DNA of 64,000 bases from Candidatus Zhuqueibacterota bacterium (GTDB lineage: Bacteria > Zhuqueibacterota > Zhuqueibacteria > Oceanimicrobiales > Oceanimicrobiaceae). Each line of letters begins with the position of its first letter. Position 1 is the first letter of the stretch. Below, piece by piece: positions 45,241 to 54,820 of this stretch. The stretch is taken from NCBI GenBank assembly GCA_029262005.1, contig JAJDAG010000003.1, positions 1-64,000 on the forward strand, in the 5' to 3' direction. Below the pieces are notes generated by a model. That model saw only the letters and a program-made list of their open reading frames with translations, was not told the origin of the DNA and did no database searches. The position numbers were made by a program, and so were the translations under genes.

Positions 45241-47025
45241 CTACTTCGGAGCCGTAACTGGCATCTTTTTTTCACTGAAGTAAAGCCGCAAAACGCCACC
45301 CGCTATTGGCGCTGCAACGGCGCCACCACCACCCCCATTTTCTACGAATATGCACAAAGCAATCTCGGGATTGTCTTTGGGTGCAAAACCGATAAACCAG
45401 GCATGACTATCGCCATGAGGGTTTTGAGCTGTGCCGGTTTTTCCGCATACATCGGCCCCGTCAACCCGAGCTGCCCGCCCGGTACCACCAACCGCATTCA
45501 CCACCATGTGCATCCCCTCCTTCATAAGTTGGTAGGATTGAGCTGAAACCCCATCGATCTGAACTGTTTTTTTGTCGAGTGAGACTATCCGACCCGTTTT
45601 TGCATCTTCAATGCGACTCACCAGACGTGGGCGGAAAGCTGTGCCCTCGTTGCCGATGGCCATGGTAAAACAAGCCATTTGCAATGGCGTTGTCAACAAA
45701 TCACCTTGCCCAACAGCAAGGTTAAGCAGGAGGCCACGGGTCCAGCCTCGAACACCATATTTCATATCAAAATAAGCTTTATCAGGCACCAGGCCCGGAC
45801 TTTCATTGGGCAGGTCGATGCCGGTTTTTTCGCCGAATCCGAACAACCTGGAGAACTTAGACCAATTAGCCAACCCTATGTCTAAACTTTTTTTGTAAAA
45901 ATAAACATTGCATGAACCCTGGATTGCCGTCAGAAGAGTGACTTCACCATGCCCCCCTTTTTTCCAGCAGGCAAATGGGCGACGGCCAAGGCGGTAAGAG
46001 CCGGTGCAAGTAATTTTTTCGTGGATATCCAGGAGCCCGGTTTCCAGACCGGCTGCGGCCAGCACGAGTTTGTAAGTCGAGCCGGGAGGGAACAAACTTT
46101 GCGTTGAGCGACTGTATAAAGGCCCCCCATCGTTATTGATGAGAGAATTCCAAATTTCAGGAGTTAATGGGTTTGAAAAGATCTCAGGGTCGTAGTCCGG
46201 TTTACTCAATATTGCCAGAACATCTCCATTGCGCGGATCCAGCACAACTGCTGCGCCCCGCAGATCGGCCATTCTTTTTTCAAGAAAACGCTGAATATTG
46301 GCGTCGATGGTCATGTACGTATTCTTGCCGGCATCCGGCAAGCGACCTGGAAGATCCGCCAGATCCCGAATCTCGCGTCCGAGCACATCTACTTCGACAT
46401 ACTTAACACCTTTACGCCCGCGCAGGTACTTCTCATAAGTTAATTCAATTCCGCTTTTACCAATCAAATCGCCACTTTGATAAGTGTTTTCAGTCAGCCC
46501 CGCAAGTTCCTGTTGCGTGATTTCCCCCATGTAGCCAAACAGATGCGGCGCTTTGACACCACTCGGGTAAATGCGCCTGGAGTCGACATTATAGAAAACC
46601 CCCGGAAGCTCTCGCCTTAATTCCTCCAAGCCACTCAATGCGCGAAAACCAATCTGCCGCTTGAGCCTAACCGGTGTAAAATTGCTGATTTTTTCTCGCT
46701 TAATTTTCTGCTTCATATCGGCCGGAACGCCATTGAGGATCGAAGCAAGGAGTGTTACTGTGGTATCTGATTTCAAAAATTCATACGGAACAACTGAAAC
46801 GGAATACATCGGACTATTATCGACCAACACTTCACCGTGGCGGTCGAGCACCAACCCGCGCGGCGAATCCAAAATGACATCGCGAACACGATTGCGTTCG
46901 GATTCGGCAAAATACTTGTTCCAACTGAACAATTGCAAGTAGGCCAACCTTGACAGCATGGCAAGAAACAAAAGAACGACCACAACCAGGTAAAATCGGC
47001 TAAGGTTTTGAACATCTCTTCTCAT
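45241..47025 (-). CDS. mrdA: Penicillin-binding protein 2 (elongasome transpeptidase)
   Basis: A 594-residue class B PBP (E. coli PBP2: 633). A single N-terminal membrane helix (10-30) is followed by the dimerisation domain and the transpeptidase domain. Active-site motifs are intact: the nucleophile in S316-T-Y-K319, S371-C-N373, and KTGTA around residue 538. It cross-links peptidoglycan of the lateral wall with RodA, MreC and MreD. It lies 18 bases after mreD. The PBP-dimer motif RGLVLDRHG is also present. Confidence 0.95.
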   Translation of the reverse strand: MRRDVQNLSRFYLVVVVLLFLAMLSRLAYLQLFSWNKYFAESERNRVRDVILDSPRGLVLDRHGEVLVDNSPMYSVSVVPYEFLKSDTTVTLLASILNGVPADMKQKIKREKISNFTPVRLKRQIGFRALSGLEELRRELPGVFYNVDSRRIYPSGVKAPHLFGYMGEITQQELAGLTENTYQSGDLIGKSGIELTYEKYLRGRKGVKYVEVDVLGREIRDLADLPGRLPDAGKNTYMTIDANIQRFLEKRMADLRGAAVVLDPRNGDVLAILSKPDYDPEIFSNPLTPEIWNSLINNDGGPLYSRSTQSLFPPGSTYKLVLAAAGLETGLLDIHEKITCTGSYRLGRRPFACWKKGGHGEVTLLTAIQGSCNVYFYKKSLDIGLANWSKFSRLFGFGEKTGIDLPNESPGLVPDKAYFDMKYGVRGWTRGLLLNLAVGQGDLLTTPLQMACFTMAIGNEGTAFRPRLVSRIEDAKTGRIVSLDKKTVQIDGVSAQSYQLMKEGMHMVVNAVGGTGRAARVDGADVCGKTGTAQNPHGDSHAWFIGFAPKDNPEIALCIFVENGGGGGAVAAPIAGGVLRLYFSEKKMPVTAPK

Positions 47026-47043
47026 TTGTTCGACAATAGCTGC

Positions 47044-47526
47044 TTAGTAGGTACGCCGGCGCAGGAGCATCATTGGCGCGGCAAGATAAACAACGCATAA
47101 AAAAATCAAACTGTAAAGCGTAGCAGGCATGACCATAACGACAAGGGTTTTCCAGAAGCCCACGGATGTACCAATTCGAAGGAAAGAAAAGTAGAGAAAA
47201 TCATGCACAAACAAAGTAAAAAGGAGCGGACCAAAGATAGCGCCAAATCGCCTCTCTGGTTGTTCCCTCCACAAACCGGCGACAAAAGCAGACACCACAT
47301 ACGCAAGGGAAGATAAACCCAGCAAGCCGGTTCCGAATGCATCATACAAAAAGCCGGCACAAAATGCAAATAACATTCCCCAAACGCGGCCGCGTTGAAA
47401 CGATGTTAAAACCACCAGAATCAAAATCAGGTCAGGTGTAACACCCTTGATCTCAAAAAGTGGCACCAATGTAATCTGCAATACGATCATGGCAGCAAAT
47501 AAAAACGCACTGATTAGCGGCGCCAC
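47044..47526 (-). CDS. mreD: Rod-shape-determining membrane protein MreD
   Basis: A 160-residue membrane protein with about five predicted helices and the LTSFQRGRVWGMLFAFCAGF motif seen in the MreD family, including the GFLYDAF stretch. It links MreC to the inner-membrane elongasome. The start is a GTG at 47526, with AGAGGG 7 bases upstream; no in-frame ATG is available before a stop. The gap to mreC is 46 bases. Length matches the family. Confidence 0.92.
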   Translation of the reverse strand: MAPLISAFLFAAMIVLQITLVPLFEIKGVTPDLILILVVLTSFQRGRVWGMLFAFCAGFLYDAFGTGLLGLSSLAYVVSAFVAGLWREQPERRFGAIFGPLLFTLFVHDFLYFSFLRIGTSVGFWKTLVVMVMPATLYSLIFLCVVYLAAPMMLLRRRTY

Positions 47527-47572
47527 GTCTGCACCCTCTTTTTTTGCATTCGCATATATGGGCCTGAAACAT

Positions 47573-48391
47573 TCACTTTTCTTCCTGCCCGGCAGCCATC
47601 ACAGCAGGCAGCATTTTAACGATAAAAACTTCTTCCAACTTTGAAAAATCCACTGCGGGTTTAACTACCACAGTCATAAACATACCTTGTTCGTCGGCAC
47701 TCGTACGTACAATTTTTCCGACCTGGAGTCCGCCAGGGAAAATTGTGCTGAAACCAGATGTGATTACAGCATCACCCACGGAGACATCCGATCTTTTGGC
47801 GATTTGGGCTAAAACAACTTCATTTCCCGATTCCCATTTAACAATGCCGGCAATCCGGCTGCGTTGGAGCATTGAACCTACCCTGAAGTTTCGATCCAAC
47901 ATCAACAGGACAATCGAATTGGCTGCGCTTACCTCATAAATTCTGCCAACCAACCCTTGCGATGTCACAACAGCCATATTTTTTTTTGCGCCGCTATTTT
48001 CACCAACATCCAGAACGATAGAGTGAATAAATCCGTTCTCTTCTTCGCCAATCACTTTTGCAGGCAACAATTCCAATTGACTCTTTGCTTTGAATTCAAG
48101 GAGAGACCGCAAACGCTCGTTTTCATACACTGCTTCTTTATACTGTGTGTTTTCCAGCATCAAACGGGCATTTTCTTTTCGAAGCCATCGATTATGCCGA
48201 TAAACGTGGTCATACCGCTGCAAAGCGGTTGCCTTTTCCAGGACATAACCAAAGCTGCCAAACGCATAAGAGCGAATCGTTCTTAGTCGCGGATCGTTGT
48301 TGGAAAAAATTAGAATCAAGGAGAGAACTGTTGCGCTTGCAAACGTAAGGTACTCACCCCTATAAACAAACCAATCGCTGAAACGGCGCAT
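47573..48391 (-). CDS. mreC: Rod-shape-determining protein MreC
   Basis: A 272-residue protein with one N-terminal membrane helix (15-31), a coiled coil (about 55-100, ENARLMLENTQYKEAVYENE) and the periplasmic six-stranded barrel domains of MreC, including VGRIYEVSAANSIVLLMLD and VSVGDAVITSGFSTIFPGG. The sequence GxVxxV-type start of the first barrel is VVTSQGLVGRIYEV. It scaffolds PBP2 and RodA at the periplasmic side. It lies one base after mreB. It is shorter than E. coli MreC (367), as is common outside Proteobacteria. Confidence 0.94.
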   Translation of the reverse strand: MRRFSDWFVYRGEYLTFASATVLSLILIFSNNDPRLRTIRSYAFGSFGYVLEKATALQRYDHVYRHNRWLRKENARLMLENTQYKEAVYENERLRSLLEFKAKSQLELLPAKVIGEEENGFIHSIVLDVGENSGAKKNMAVVTSQGLVGRIYEVSAANSIVLLMLDRNFRVGSMLQRSRIAGIVKWESGNEVVLAQIAKRSDVSVGDAVITSGFSTIFPGGLQVGKIVRTSADEQGMFMTVVVKPAVDFSKLEEVFIVKMLPAVMAAGQEEK

Positions 48392-48392
48392 T

Positions 48393-49448
48393 TTAGTACC
48401 GCTTCGTTGGGCTCAGTACCTTCTCAAACTCATTTAGATTATCAAAAATCCTGCCTGTGCCCAAAACAACGCACTTTAACGGATCTTCGGCTACGATTAT
48501 TGGTAGCTCAGTATCTATGCGAAGCCGTTCATCAAGACCCTTCAAAAGTGCACCACCACCGGTCAAGACAATTCCGCGATCAAGAATGTCTGAAGCAAGT
48601 TCAGGCGGGGTCCTTTCGAGACAGAGCTTCACCGCATCAACAATATAGCCAACAGATTCGGCAAGCGCTTCCTGAATTTCTTTCGAATGTACTTTTACTG
48701 TCTTGGGGATGCCATCCACCAAGTCCCTGCCCTTAACCAATTTCACATCATCGGAGACATGTGGCGCAGCAGATCCCATGGTTATTTTAATGGCTTCGGC
48801 CGTATTTTCACCAATTAGTAAATTGTATGATTTCTTGAAATATTGAATAACAGCCTCATTCATTTCATCACCGCCAATGCGGATAGAAATATCTGTGACA
48901 ATGCCTGAAAGCGAAATAACCGCAATCTCAGTCGTACCCCCACCAATATCGATAACCATGCTACCTACGGGTTCATCAATGGGCAGTTTGACTCCAAGTG
49001 CTGCTGCCATAGGTTCCTGAACCAGGTGAATTTCACGACCACCGGCATGTTCAGCCGAATCACGAACCGCCCGCCTTTCTACCTCAGTGATACCTGACGG
49101 GATACATATTGCGATTCGGGGTCGAATAAATCGATTCGTCTGCACTTTCTTAATAAAATGCCGAATCATCTTTTCCGCAAGATCAAAGTCCGCTATAACG
49201 CCGTCTTTAAGCGGGCGAACTGTCACCAAATCACCGGGAGTACGTCCCATCATGGTTTTGGCATGACTGCCATAAGCCATAATTACCTGATCACTTCTTC
49301 GCACAGCCACAATAGACGGTTCATTTATCAAAATGCCCCGACCTTTAACATAAACCAGAGTATTGGCTGTGCCCAGATCGATTGCAATGTCATTTACAAA
49401 GAACCTGCTCCAGAAAGACTCTTTGGGTTGGTTGTTTTCTGTTTCCAA
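48393..49448 (-). CDS. mreB: Rod-shape-determining actin homologue MreB
   Basis: A 351-residue actin-fold ATPase. Phosphate loop 1 is IDLGTANTLVYVKGRG (about 19-34), phosphate loop 2 is VIDIGGGTTEIAV, and the adenosine motif is GIVLTGGGALLKGL. The family motif QEPMAAALGVKLPI is also present. It forms membrane-bound filaments that steer lateral-wall synthesis. It starts 31 bases after purH, which suggests readthrough from the purine genes, and mreC follows almost directly. Confidence 0.97.
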   Translation of the reverse strand: METENNQPKESFWSRFFVNDIAIDLGTANTLVYVKGRGILINEPSIVAVRRSDQVIMAYGSHAKTMMGRTPGDLVTVRPLKDGVIADFDLAEKMIRHFIKKVQTNRFIRPRIAICIPSGITEVERRAVRDSAEHAGGREIHLVQEPMAAALGVKLPIDEPVGSMVIDIGGGTTEIAVISLSGIVTDISIRIGGDEMNEAVIQYFKKSYNLLIGENTAEAIKITMGSAAPHVSDDVKLVKGRDLVDGIPKTVKVHSKEIQEALAESVGYIVDAVKLCLERTPPELASDILDRGIVLTGGGALLKGLDERLRIDTELPIIVAEDPLKCVVLGTGRIFDNLNEFEKVLSPTKRY

Positions 49449-49479
49449 TTCTAAATTTCCTTTTCGTATTGAATCGTAA

Positions 49480-51042
49480 TTAGTGACGGAAGTGACGAAC
49501 TCCCGTAAAAATCATTGCCATGTTGTGTTGGTCAACTGCCTCGATCACATCGTTATCCCGAATAGAACCACCCGGTTGGATCAAGGCAGAAGCGCCTGCC
49601 TCGGCGGCAACATCAACGCCATCTCTGAATGGGAAAAATGCGTCAGACGCGACTACCGCACCTGTGACATCCAAGCTGGCGCGCGTTGCCTTTTCCACTG
49701 CTAAATCGGATGAGTCGACGCGGGACATCTGGCCCGCACCAATGCCGATGGTTCTATCTTTTTTTGCATAAACGATGGCGTTTGATTTCACCCATTTGCA
49801 AACACGCCAGGCAAATTTCAGCGCCGTCCACTCATCTGCAGATGGCTGACGTTTTGAGACCACTCTAAAGTTAATATCGCGAATATTTTGAAAATCTTGA
49901 TCCTGCACCAGAATCCCGCCCTGAACACGTTTCAACTCGAACTCCCGGCTGCGTTTGTTGCAAATCTCCGGCAGTTCTAACAGCCTGATGTTTTTCTTAG
50001 CCGCCAAAATCGACTGTGCTGCTTTTGAGAATTCAGGCGCGATGATAACTTCAAGAAAGACATCGGACATGGTTTTGGCAAGTTCAGCATCCACCGGCCG
50101 GTTAAGGCCGACAATGCCACCAAACGCTGAAACAGGATCCGTTGCCCTGGCATTATCATAAGCGCGGGCAAGGGAATCATCGATGGCAACACCGCATGGA
50201 TTGGTGTGCTTGATAATGGCAACACACGGCTCATCAAATTCTTGCACAATCCCGAGCGCAGCATCCGCATCAATGAGATTGTTGTAAGAAAGTTCTTTTC
50301 CGTGAATCTGTCGCGCTTTCAGGAGACCGGTTGCCTTCGCACCGGCCGCAGCATAAACCGCGGCCTTCTGGTGAGGATTTTCGCCATAACGCAATTCCTG
50401 AACCTTTGTAAAACTCAAATCCAGTTGATTTGAAAAACTGACTTCAGATGAGGAACTTTGAGTTAAATAAGCCGCAATACAGCCATCATACTGTGACGTT
50501 CGGGCGAAGGCCGCAACCGCCAGCTCTTTCCGAGTTTGCAAGGAGACCACACCACCACTCGCTTGCATCTCTTCAAGCACTTGCTGATATTTTCCGGGGG
50601 ATGTAACAACCGCAACATGCACGTAATTTTTTGCGGCTGCACGCACCATGCACGGCCCACCGATATCGATATTCTCCAGAGCGTTTTCTAATGTAACTTC
50701 AGGCTGGGAAACGGCTTGCTCAAACGGATAGAGGTTTACCACCACCAAATCTATCAAACCAATGTTATGCGCTGCCACCTCTTGCATGTGCGCTTCATTC
50801 TCGCGAACCGAGAGCAACCCGCCATAAATAAGCGGGTGTAGCGTCTTCACACGGCCGTCCAGGATTTCAGGGAACCCGGTAACGCTTGAAATTGATGTGA
50901 TCTCAATGCCGTTTTCACTCAAATGTGCGGCAGTGCCCCCGGTAGAGATAATTTCTACTCCTAACTCTTTCAAACCCAAGGCAAAATCAACCACGCCCGA
51001 CTTGTCATAAACGCTAATAATTGCCCGTCGAATACTGGACAT
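49480..51042 (-). CDS. purH: Bifunctional AICAR transformylase / IMP cyclohydrolase
   Basis: A 520-residue protein (E. coli: 529). Residues about 1-190 form the MGS-like IMP cyclohydrolase domain (YDKSGVVDFA, ISTGGTA, GRVKTLHPLIYGG). The remainder is AICAR transformylase, with IKHTNPCGVA carrying the catalytic Lys-His and the late VKSNAIVYAKKDRTIGIGAG motif. It performs the last two steps of IMP synthesis, using formyl-tetrahydrofolate. It lies 30 bases after purN and 31 before mreB. Confidence 0.97.
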   Translation of the reverse strand: MSSIRRAIISVYDKSGVVDFALGLKELGVEIISTGGTAAHLSENGIEITSISSVTGFPEILDGRVKTLHPLIYGGLLSVRENEAHMQEVAAHNIGLIDLVVVNLYPFEQAVSQPEVTLENALENIDIGGPCMVRAAAKNYVHVAVVTSPGKYQQVLEEMQASGGVVSLQTRKELAVAAFARTSQYDGCIAAYLTQSSSSEVSFSNQLDLSFTKVQELRYGENPHQKAAVYAAAGAKATGLLKARQIHGKELSYNNLIDADAALGIVQEFDEPCVAIIKHTNPCGVAIDDSLARAYDNARATDPVSAFGGIVGLNRPVDAELAKTMSDVFLEVIIAPEFSKAAQSILAAKKNIRLLELPEICNKRSREFELKRVQGGILVQDQDFQNIRDINFRVVSKRQPSADEWTALKFAWRVCKWVKSNAIVYAKKDRTIGIGAGQMSRVDSSDLAVEKATRASLDVTGAVVASDAFFPFRDGVDVAAEAGASALIQPGGSIRDNDVIEAVDQHNMAMIFTGVRHFRH

Positions 51043-51072
51043 TCAGATCATTCTCCGCAACCAAGAAACTCG

Positions 51073-51708
51073 TTAATTATTTTTTTCATAAATTAAGAGC
51101 TTACGACCTTTCACTTCAACTCGGCGCTCGGCAAAAAATTGCAACGCCTCTACATAAGCCCGGTGTTCCTGCGTTAATACACGGGCAGCCAAAGATTCTG
51201 GTGTATCTCCCGCTTCAACCGGGACGCACTTTTGCACGACTGGCGGGCCGGAATCATATTCTTCATCAACCAGATGCACCGTGACACCCGAAACCTTACA
51301 ACCATAATCAAGAACTGCCTTGTGCACATGCCTTCCATACATCCCCTTTCCCCCAAAAGAGGGCAGCAAAGCAGGATGAATGTTTAATATTTTTCCCCGA
51401 TAAGCTCGAATAATTGCAGAGCTTATCTTCTTGAGATAACCAGCCAATACGATCAACTCCGTACCAGCATCCTGCAAGACTCGCAGCAGGCGTGACTCAA
51501 ATGCTTCACCCGAAGCAAATTGTTCCCGGCAAAGATGAAACGCCGGAATCTGTTGTTCTCGAGCCAGGCTTAAAACGGCGGAATCCCGATTATTGCTAAT
51601 CACCAGAACAACCTCGCAAGCGAGATCTCCATTATTAATTGCGTGAAGAATGGCTTGGAGATTCGAGCCCCGACCTGAAGCAAATGCAGCAACCTTCAAC
51701 AGACTCAA
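51073..51708 (-). CDS. purN: Phosphoribosylglycinamide formyltransferase
   Basis: A 211-residue GAR transformylase. The substrate loop SGRGSNLQAI is at 11-20, and the catalytic N109, H111 and D152 lie in ILNIHPALLPSF and EEYDSGP. The family G-x-T-V-H motif is also present. It formylates GAR with 10-formyl-tetrahydrofolate in the cytoplasm. The start is a TTG at 51708 with AGAGGA upstream; a second TTG three codons later is possible. It begins the purN-purH-mre tract. Its neighbour upstream (DinB-like) ends 71 bases away. Confidence 0.93.
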   Translation of the reverse strand: MSLLKVAAFASGRGSNLQAILHAINNGDLACEVVLVISNNRDSAVLSLAREQQIPAFHLCREQFASGEAFESRLLRVLQDAGTELIVLAGYLKKISSAIIRAYRGKILNIHPALLPSFGGKGMYGRHVHKAVLDYGCKVSGVTVHLVDEEYDSGPPVVQKCVPVEAGDTPESLAARVLTQEHRAYVEALQFFAERRVEVKGRKLLIYEKNN

Positions 51709-51779
51709 TTATCGAATCCTCTTCTACATAAAAAATCGAGCATCGCCCAGACAACAACAATTCCCGAGAAACAAAAGTC

Positions 51780-52292
51780 CTACCAATCACCTGCGTAAGC
51801 AAGCGAGATGGGATCGGCCAGGCTTTTCAGAAAACCGTGCTGCAAAGAAACAATTTGCCGAAAGTGCAGATAGTCATGCGCCAACCAATTTGCCAGAATC
51901 ATTTCTGCGCTCATCAAACCTACTTGCGGATGCTTATAACTCGCTTGCCAATCAGGGGAAGACAACCCATTTAGCCACTGTAATGACTGCTGCCTTTCAT
52001 CCAGAAATGCGGCAACAGACTTTGCATATTCGCGCTTGGCGTAGCCACGCTCTACAACCCACTTCTCAGGAGTAATTCCGGGCCACGGTTTGTTTGGATC
52101 TTCCAAAACCAAACGCAAACGATATCTGAAGTCTTCCCGCTCCTCATCATAGAGATGATTGACCGCCTCAAGAATTGACCACCTTTGCGGAGCAGGCTTC
52201 CATTGAGCTTGTTTCGGAGAAATCTCCTGCAGCAGGCATTTAAAGGTGGAAATATTATCTTCAAGTTGACTAATGATGGACTTATGCTTCAT
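51780..52292 (-). CDS. DinB/YfiT-like four-helix protein
   Basis: A 170-residue protein with the DinB_2-like four-helix-bundle pattern. A His in EAVNHLYDEEREDF and a second pair in HDYLHFRQI near residue 145 are the spaced metal-ligand histidines of the family (H, and H-x3-H). The WSILEAVNHLYD motif is characteristic. Functions in the family vary (thiol transferases, unknown stress proteins), so none is given. The open frame begins 33 codons upstream, but the ATG at 52292 has GGAGG 10 bases before it and starts the recognisable domain. It lies alone between two gaps. Confidence 0.8.
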   Translation of the reverse strand: MKHKSIISQLEDNISTFKCLLQEISPKQAQWKPAPQRWSILEAVNHLYDEEREDFRYRLRLVLEDPNKPWPGITPEKWVVERGYAKREYAKSVAAFLDERQQSLQWLNGLSSPDWQASYKHPQVGLMSAEMILANWLAHDYLHFRQIVSLQHGFLKSLADPISLAYAGDW

Positions 52293-52388
52293 CAGGCAGC
52301 TTCCTCCGTAGCGCTTCAACAGATATGAAGCTGCTTTTAATTGACTTTTGTGCCGTCTCAGACATTGGGCGATCGGCGAACCTACTGA

Positions 52389-52441
52389 CACTAATTAATC
52401 AACTTCTCCCAGAAAAGCAATTAAAAATTTGGTAATTAGTG
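52389..52441. repeat. Inverted repeat CACTAATTA ... TAATTAGTG upstream of the DinB-like gene
   Basis: Two perfect 9-base arms (52389-52397 and 52433-52441) are separated by 35 bases of AT-rich DNA in the 246-base gap between the LD-carboxypeptidase and the DinB-like gene. With flanks, 10 of 12 bases match. It lies 97-149 bases before the DinB-like ATG, so it may be an operator. It could also be chance in AT-rich sequence. Confidence 0.4.
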
Positions 52442-52538
52442 ACAGATGTAATACGATGGGTTGTAAGCATGTCTTCTAGCATAGAGAAAAGAAGAAAACC
52501 TGCTTGATATATCGAGTAGCCTTTAATTCAAGCGCGAA

Positions 52539-53465
52539 CTAAACAACCGGGGGTGTGGCGATCTCGAGATAACCTTCATCTGCATTCAGAAAGACAGGAA
52601 CGCCAAATGGAAGCGTGTATTTTCGATCTATGTGGCCGTAAGGGAAATGTGTCAATGTCGGCAGATTGAGGTGGCCGGTAACATCAAGAATGATTTGCTC
52701 AAGCGTGAGACTATTTTTAGAAGAGGGTTCACAGTCCGTAAACCTGCCAAGCACAAGCCCGGACAATTTGTCGAGCAGACCACTCAGCCTGAGCTGCGTT
52801 AGGTTGCGATCGATTTGATAGGGTTCGTCACCAATGTCTTCAATCACAAGAATGGCGTTCTCTAAACTTGGCAAATATTGCGTGCCCACCAGGGCCGCAA
52901 GCATTGCCAGATTACCGCCCATTAATATGCCTTCTGCCGTGCCAACCGGGAAATGAGGAAAGCGCTCAGCATCAGCGGTGAGGCGATATGGGAAAGGGGC
53001 GTTTGCCAGCATCGACCAAAAGTGATTTTCAGTAAATTTATCAATGCCCTTACCCATTTCCACTGCCACCATTGGCCCTGAGAAAGTGACCAGATTTGCC
53101 TGCGAAAATATGGCCATTTGCAGTGCTGTGATATCACTATAACCAACCAGAATTTTCGGATTCTTTGCAACCGCATCATAATCGATCAGATCGAGGATTC
53201 GCGGCGTTCCATATCCTCCGCGGGTACAAAAGATAGCATTTACTTCGGGATCGAGAAACATCGAATTCAGATCGTCAGCACGCGATTGGTCGGACCCTGC
53301 CAGATAGCCGTAAACCTGTCTTGCCGACTTTCCTAGCTTTACAGCAAAGCCCTCATTTTCAAGATAAAATATTCCCTTTTGTAGCCGTTCCTCAATCATT
53401 GGACTGGCAGGTCCGACGACACCAATGGTTGCACCTGGTTTCAAGCTTGGTGGCAATTTTATCAT
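52539..53465 (-). CDS. LD-carboxypeptidase (peptidase S66 family)
   Basis: A 308-residue S66-family serine peptidase. The catalytic triad is visible: Ser110 in VGYSDITAL, Glu209 in LVIEDIGDEPYQIDR and His278 in PYGHIDRKYTLPFG. The CTRGGYGTPRIL motif precedes the nucleophile. It removes the terminal D-alanine from tetrapeptides of recycled murein in the cytoplasm. An MccF-like immunity role exists in some family members, but there is no microcin gene nearby. Its ATG overlaps the GWxTD gene stop by four bases (ATGA), so they are coupled. No signal peptide is present. Confidence 0.93.
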   Translation of the reverse strand: MIKLPPSLKPGATIGVVGPASPMIEERLQKGIFYLENEGFAVKLGKSARQVYGYLAGSDQSRADDLNSMFLDPEVNAIFCTRGGYGTPRILDLIDYDAVAKNPKILVGYSDITALQMAIFSQANLVTFSGPMVAVEMGKGIDKFTENHFWSMLANAPFPYRLTADAERFPHFPVGTAEGILMGGNLAMLAALVGTQYLPSLENAILVIEDIGDEPYQIDRNLTQLRLSGLLDKLSGLVLGRFTDCEPSSKNSLTLEQIILDVTGHLNLPTLTHFPYGHIDRKYTLPFGVPVFLNADEGYLEIATPPVV

Positions 53466-54790
53466 AAACGAATATCGTCTCCACTCAGAAGATCAAAGAT
53501 CTGATTGTAATTAGCGATTCTGTAACGTCCACCGCGATATCCAAACACCACGCGGCGACCATATTTCAGGTATTGCCACACAACCACCGGTCGTTTCGAA
53601 AAGGAGTCATACGTTTGCACTCCGGCTGCATTGTCAATATAATCAGGCCGGCCGAGTTTAACCAATACCATGCCCATCTCAGTTTTCCAGCCCTCATCGA
53701 CACCAGAGAACTCCTTGTTTGCAAACGCAATTCGTCTGTAATATTGAATCATGTATTCATTCTCAGGTGTTGCTGGTGTTGGATCCTTTTTTTTCCAAAA
53801 AGCATTGAAAGCTGCAATTTTATCTTCCCCTTCAAGCGCTTTTAGTTTTTTCAATTCCTTCCTTTTCATTACGTAAGTCAGTACTTCGATCGCTTTATCC
53901 AGGTTTTCGTAAGCTGGATTCAGCTTTTTTGCATTCGGATTAAGAGCTTGTACCATCTCAAATATTTGTTCTCCATGCCTAACCTTCAGTTCAACCTGAA
54001 GTAGCAGCTGATTTAGTGAATCCTTGCTAATTTCGATGTAGTCTTCGGTCACACTTCCCTTGCTCACCAGAGTTCGAGAACCAGCTACCTCTTTCTTTAA
54101 ATCAGACAGTACAAAGTCCAAAAGAATACTATCCCCTTCAGGGACATTGTAGACCTCATAGTAAGCAAAAAAACTGTTCGGCAGCTTCTTTGGTATGTTG
54201 TGAACTGTATCGGGCGTTATGAACGCCACAGAGTTTAAGAAAAGGACGTCACTCAGTGCCACACTGTCTCCGGCAAACTTTCGCACATGAATACGCTTCT
54301 GCCTTTCACCTTTGCGCCCAGTCTCCTTATCTGTCACCGACAGGGAAAGATCATAATACCCGGGATCGATATCATAACTTTCGCGCGTCGTATTATAAAC
54401 TGCAGGAGAAACAGTCAGATCAAACCCTTCAGCAAAAAAAGTTTCATCCCACTCGTCTCTCTCGATCTCAGTTCCCAAAGTATCACTCAATATGATTATA
54501 GCATCAATATCAGCCTTAAATATTTGCTTTTCATGTTTAATATACTGAAGTTCACTATTGGAAAAACCAAGTTGCACGATAAGGCGGCTTTGGTCGGATT
54601 GTTTGGAGGCCAATATGAATGTACGAAGTTCAAATTCCAACACGTTACCACTGCCCTGACTATTGCGCATGCCAAGCAGCGCTCTTGATGGCACCTGCGG
54701 AAATACTAATTGCGAAGAAGAAGTAAGGTAGCCTACAACGATCAAAAATCCAAAAAGACTCCGGCACTTAACACGCAAAGAAGCCTCCAT
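53462..54790 (-). CDS. GWxTD-domain secreted protein (copy 1)
   Basis: A 442-residue protein with a putative signal peptide (about 10-32). The C-terminus carries the GWxTD domain: GWKTEMG around residue 367, followed by VLVKLGRPDYID and a WQYLKYGRRVVF strand. The first 300 residues look like beta-rich domains. GWxTD proteins are found in Bacteroidetes-related bacteria and their function is not established. The gene overlaps the LD-carboxypeptidase by four bases. Together with copy 2 it forms a tandem pair that shares the same overall layout but is well diverged. ATG at 54790 is preferred over GTG at 54799. Confidence 0.85.
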   Translation of the reverse strand: MEASLRVKCRSLFGFLIVVGYLTSSSQLVFPQVPSRALLGMRNSQGSGNVLEFELRTFILASKQSDQSRLIVQLGFSNSELQYIKHEKQIFKADIDAIIILSDTLGTEIERDEWDETFFAEGFDLTVSPAVYNTTRESYDIDPGYYDLSLSVTDKETGRKGERQKRIHVRKFAGDSVALSDVLFLNSVAFITPDTVHNIPKKLPNSFFAYYEVYNVPEGDSILLDFVLSDLKKEVAGSRTLVSKGSVTEDYIEISKDSLNQLLLQVELKVRHGEQIFEMVQALNPNAKKLNPAYENLDKAIEVLTYVMKRKELKKLKALEGEDKIAAFNAFWKKKDPTPATPENEYMIQYYRRIAFANKEFSGVDEGWKTEMGMVLVKLGRPDYIDNAAGVQTYDSFSKRPVVVWQYLKYGRRVVFGYRGGRYRIANYNQIFDLLSGDDIRL

Positions 54791-54820
54791 AATTGTCACC
54801 CCATTGGTTCAGAAAAGAAA

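Noticed and set aside
45143-45299. N-terminal extension of the RodA frame into mrdA
   Set aside because: The extra 52 residues are cysteine-rich and unlike RodA, and a good ribosome site precedes the ATG at 45143.
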